Below are positions 33,919 to 36,455 of a stretch of 36,455 nt of DNA, one piece after another (within the stretch, counting starts at the first letter, position 1; each line of letters begins with the position of its first letter). This DNA is from Vulcaniibacterium thermophilum (GTDB lineage: Bacteria; Pseudomonadota; Gammaproteobacteria; Xanthomonadales; Xanthomonadaceae). The stretch is from assembly GCF_007923255.1 (NCBI RefSeq), contig NZ_VOHJ01000027.1:1-36455 (forward strand). Reading direction: 5' to 3'. Below the pieces are notes generated by a model. It was not told the origin of the DNA. It saw only the letters and a list, made by a program, of their open reading frames with translations, and did no database searches. A program made the translations under genes and the position numbers.

Positions 33919-34935
33919 TCAGGGATGCGGCCGCACGATGCCGTCGACGCCCGCCTTCGCCGTCACCTGCGCCTTCAACTGCTCCGCTTCCGCGCGGCTG
34001 CCGACCGGTCCGACGCGCACGCGGTTGAGCGTGCCGCGCTCGGTGCGCACGGTCTCGGTGAAGGCGCTGAAGCCGGCGGCGCGCAGGCGATCGCGCATCT
34101 TCGCCGCTTCGGCGGCATCGCCGAACGCACCGACCTGCACCGCGAAACCGACCTCCGCCGCGGCGGGCTTGGCCGGCGCCGGCCTGGCCGGCTCGCTGGC
34201 GGCCGGCCGTGCGGCGAGCGCCGGCTTGTCGGCCGTGGCCGGCTCGGCGGGACGGGCCGGTTCCGGCTTGGCCGCGGTCGGCTTCGCCGTGGCGGGCGTC
34301 GCCGACGGCAGCGGCTCGGCGGCCACCGCCTGCGGCGGCGCGGTGGGCGCCGGAGACGACGATGCAGCGGCGGCCTCGCCGGCGCCGGCCGCCGCGTCGA
34401 GCGCGATCACCTGGATCTTGACGTCGCTGCGGATGGCCGCCGCGCGCACGCGCGCCGCCTCGGCTTGCGCCTGCGAGGCGAACGGGCCGATGCGCACGCG
34501 ATGCAGCGCGCGGCCGGCGGGATTGGTGTAGGCCTCCTGATAGCCCGGCAGACGCACCTGCTGCAGGGCTTCGACCACGCGCGCGGCGTCCTCGGCGGTG
34601 GCGTAGCTGCCGAAGGTCACCGCCCAGTCGCCGGCCGCGCTCGCGGCGGCCCCGGTCGCGGTGTCGTCGGCGGCGCTTCCCGAGGGCGAGGGCGCGGCGC
34701 TGTCCCCGGCGGCCGGCATCGCCAGCGCGCCGCCGTCCGGCGCGGGCGCGGGCTCCAGCAGCGGCAGTTCGCGCGTTTCCATCGCGCCGTCCTTCGGCGC
34801 GGCGGGCGGTTCCAGCGGCACGTCGGCGACGCCGCTCTCCGGCGCCGGCCCTTTGATCAGCATCGGCAGGAAGATCACCGCGAGCGCGACCAGCACCGCG
34901 GCGCCGATCAGTCGCTGTTTCAGGGCTGGTTCCAT
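33919..34935 (-). CDS. dedD: DedD-like protein with two SPOR domains
   Basis: A 338-residue protein anchored by one N-terminal helix (about 10-27) with the rest in the periplasm. Two SPOR domains bind denuded peptidoglycan: about 102-178 (AVTFGSYATAEDAARV ... RVRIGPFASQAQAE) and 262-336 (AVQVGAFGDAAEAAK ... RVRVGPVGSRAEAE). They are joined by a long Ala/Pro/Glu-rich linker (179-260). DedD proteins act at the division site; E. coli DedD has one SPOR domain, so the doubling is unusual in that comparison. It is between folC and cvpA with a three-base gap to the latter. A good TATAAT box lies about 30 bases before the ATG. Confidence 0.9.
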   Translation of the reverse strand: MEPALKQRLIGAAVLVALAVIFLPMLIKGPAPESGVADVPLEPPAAPKDGAMETRELPLLEPAPAPDGGALAMPAAGDSAAPSPSGSAADDTATGAAASAAGDWAVTFGSYATAEDAARVVEALQQVRLPGYQEAYTNPAGRALHRVRIGPFASQAQAEAARVRAAAIRSDVKIQVIALDAAAGAGEAAAASSSPAPTAPPQAVAAEPLPSATPATAKPTAAKPEPARPAEPATADKPALAARPAASEPARPAPAKPAAAEVGFAVQVGAFGDAAEAAKMRDRLRAAGFSAFTETVRTERGTLNRVRVGPVGSRAEAEQLKAQVTAKAGVDGIVRPHP

Positions 34936-34965
34936 CGCGTCTCGCCGGGAGCGGAAAGCCGGCGG

Positions 34966-34971
34966 ATTATA
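34966..34971 (-). promoter_or_regulatory. -10 box TATAAT upstream of dedD
   Basis: TATAAT on the minus strand, 30 bases before the dedD start codon and in the 69-bp gap after folC. It would allow dedD-cvpA-purF to be transcribed without folC. The -35 is not clear. Confidence 0.55.
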
Positions 34972-35004
34972 CCCGTCGGGCCCCGACCGCCCCCAACGCC
35001 GCAG

Positions 35005-36267
35005 TCAGCCAGATGACAGCGTTCGCACCGCCTGCGCGGCGGTGTGGAACGAGCCGAACACGAGCACGCGGTCGCCAGCGCGGGCCTGCGCGAGCGCGGC
35101 ACGCAGCGCCTCGTCCACCGTCGCGTGCCGCGTGCCGGCGCCCGCCCGCGTGTCTGCCAGGCGGGCGGCGAACGCCTCCACGTCGAGGCCGCGCGGCCCG
35201 GCCTCGGCCAGGCCGGCCAGATGCCAATGCGTCACCGCCTGCTCCAGCGCGCGCGCCACGCCGGCCGCGTCCTTGTCGCCGAGCGCGGCGAACACCGCGT
35301 GCGTCGCGCCCGCGACCGGATTCGCGCGCAGCCATTGCGCCAGCGCGCGCGCCGCCTGCGGGTTGTGGCCGACGTCGACGTACACCGGCACGCCATCGTG
35401 CTCGAAGCGCTGCAGCCGGCCGGCGATGCGCGCCTGCGCCACGCCCTGCGCGACCGCCTCGCGCTTCAGCGGCCGCGCGAGCGCGCGCAGCGCGGCGATC
35501 GCGGTGGCGGCGTTGCGCATCTGCACCGGCGCGGCCAACTGCGGCATCGGCAGATCGACGCGGAAGCCGACCTCGCGCCAGCGCCAGGCGTCGGCACCGA
35601 GCGGCTCGAAGAAGAAGTCGCAGCGCGCGCGGATCGCCCTGGCGCCGATCGCGTAGGCATGGCGCAACACGCTCGCCGGCGGGTCGTCCTCGCCCAGCAC
35701 CAGCGGTTTCCACGGCCGCGCGATGCCGGCCTTCTCGAAACCGATCGCCTCGCGGTCCGCGCCCAGCCAGTCCTGGTGGTCGAGATCGACGGTGGTGATC
35801 ACGGCGACGTCGGCATCGACCACGTTGGTCGCATCCAGCCGACCGCCGAGGCCCACCTCGAGGATCGCCAGATCGAGCTTCGCGCGCGCGAACAGCCACA
35901 GCGCGGCGAGCGTGCCGAATTCGAAATAGGTCAGCGGCGTATCGGCGCGCGCCGCTTCGACCGCGGCGAACGCCCCGACGAGCGCGGCGTCGTCGATTTC
36001 CTCACCGTCGATCCGCACGCGCTCGTTGTAGCGCAGCAGATGCGGCGAGGTGTACGCGCCCACCCGCCAGCCGGCCGCGCGCGCGATCGCCTCGACGAAG
36101 GCGACCGTCGATCCCTTGCCGTTGGTGCCGCCGACGGTGACGACCGCCTTCGCGATCGGCCCCGGCTTCAGCCGCGCGAGCACCGCCCGCACGCGCTCCA
36201 GCCCCATGTCGATGGGCCGCGCGTGCTGGCGCTCGATGTAGGCGAGCCATTCGGCGAGTGTCTGCAT
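35005..36267 (-). CDS. folC: Folylpolyglutamate/dihydrofolate synthase
   Basis: A 420-residue Mur-ligase-type enzyme that adds glutamate to dihydropteroate or folates in the cytoplasm. The P-loop VTVGGTNGKGS is near residue 50. LEVGLGGRLDATNVVDADVAVIT and DLDHQDWLG follow as family motifs, and a VDVGHNPQAARA block is in the C-terminal domain. The start ATG at 36267 is eight bases after TACAAT (36276-36281) on the minus strand, so the transcript may begin almost at the start codon. It is the first gene of the folC-dedD-cvpA-purF group. The expected accD neighbour of many relatives is not here; an IS110-type element sits in its place. Confidence 0.96.
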   Translation of the reverse strand: MQTLAEWLAYIERQHARPIDMGLERVRAVLARLKPGPIAKAVVTVGGTNGKGSTVAFVEAIARAAGWRVGAYTSPHLLRYNERVRIDGEEIDDAALVGAFAAVEAARADTPLTYFEFGTLAALWLFARAKLDLAILEVGLGGRLDATNVVDADVAVITTVDLDHQDWLGADREAIGFEKAGIARPWKPLVLGEDDPPASVLRHAYAIGARAIRARCDFFFEPLGADAWRWREVGFRVDLPMPQLAAPVQMRNAATAIAALRALARPLKREAVAQGVAQARIAGRLQRFEHDGVPVYVDVGHNPQAARALAQWLRANPVAGATHAVFAALGDKDAAGVARALEQAVTHWHLAGLAEAGPRGLDVEAFAARLADTRAGAGTRHATVDEALRAALAQARAGDRVLVFGSFHTAAQAVRTLSSG

Positions 36268-36275
36268 GGCGGCGC

Positions 36276-36281
36276 ATTGTA
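36276..36281 (-). promoter_or_regulatory. -10 box TACAAT upstream of folC
   Basis: TACAAT on the minus strand, eight bases before the folC ATG. It is near-leaderless in layout. No -35 was found. Confidence 0.4.
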
Positions 36282-36352
36282 CGGACGGGCCTCGTTCGGG
36301 CCACGGATCGACGCGGATGGGCGTGGATCTGCAGGAGCAACTGTCTTGTGGC

Positions 36353-36455
36353 CTAGGCAACCCTAGGCGCCCAAGGCGCCTGATCGCGTGCCATGGCGTT
36401 GAGCATGGTGAGGTACTTGCGCATGCAGGCGACGACGGCGACCTTCTTGGGCTTG
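36353..36455 (-). mobile_element. IS110-family transposase, C-terminal end only
   Basis: The last 34 codons of a minus-strand gene enter from the right edge and stop at TAG (36353-36355). The peptide PKKVAVVACMRKYLTMLNAM is the typical C-terminal block of IS110/IS116/IS902 transposases, enzymes that move circular DNA with a bridge RNA. The rest of the element is outside the window. The stop lies in a small inverted repeat (GCCTAGG, 36351-36357, with CCTAGGC, 36362-36368). The element's end should lie between 36353 and folC. Confidence 0.8.

Overview
The window is very GC-rich DNA (roughly 70 % by eye) from a gammaproteobacterium of the Xanthomonadaceae/Lysobacteraceae (Lysobacter, Luteimonas, Xanthomonas and relatives). 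I base this on three things: the folC-dedD-cvpA-purF order, the protein types (DUF885 and M13 peptidases, DUF1800/DUF1501 pair, KGG stress protein, LpxH), and the intergenic repeats typical of that family (palindromic REP-like units, CTCTCCCC hairpins, GGGAATC heptamer arrays). No tRNA, rRNA, CRISPR array or phage was seen. An IS110-family transposase is cut off by the right edge.

Layout. 1-1610: an alkaline phosphatase truncated by the left edge, then a 480-bp block of palindromic repeats. 2093-4834 (-): leuS. 5021-7592 (+): a tightly overlapping operon of a secreted amidohydrolase, a DUF1176 protein and a SemiSWEET sugar transporter, whose 3' end overlaps a convergent DUF998 membrane protein. 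8264-9827 (+): a YbbN/CnoX-type thioredoxin and a DUF4442 hot-dog protein. 9916-13359 (+): a membrane Ser/Thr kinase with a C-terminal FGE-like domain, a DUF502 membrane protein and a YhhQ-type queuosine-precursor transporter. 13379-13469: a heptamer tandem array. 13563-15365 (+): a secreted DUF885 peptidase with a strong terminator.

15603-17037 (-): a two-gene cassette on the opposite strand to its neighbours that looks like a polymorphic toxin and its immunity protein. It is the best candidate for an undescribed system here. 17216-19763 (+): a DUF1800/DUF1501 pair, the second gene broken by a one-base deletion. 19868-24406 (+): two M13 metallopeptidases. The second has lost the usual substrate motif and has a disturbed third zinc-ligand motif. 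24431-24790: degenerate direct repeats. 24847-26127 (+): tesB and a DUF2007-like protein. 26296-27908 (+): a zinc alcohol dehydrogenase and a small membrane protein behind a clear sigma-54 (-24/-12) promoter. 27964-28362 (+): a truncated hemoglobin, convergent with a KGG stress protein (28460-28687, -).

28995-30403 (+): lpxH and a lipoprotein. 30425-31629 (-): rraB and a DUF455 ferritin-like protein. A second heptamer array (31636-31705) touches the rraB start. 31803-36267 (-): folC, a two-SPOR-domain DedD protein, cvpA and purF, encoded in the reverse of that order. The end of an IS110-family transposase follows.

Promoter reading suggests a shared theme. Four genes (DUF998, DUF502, globin, lpxH) carry a TANNNT -10 box exactly six bases before their ATG and have no ribosome binding site, which is the arrangement expected for leaderless mRNAs.
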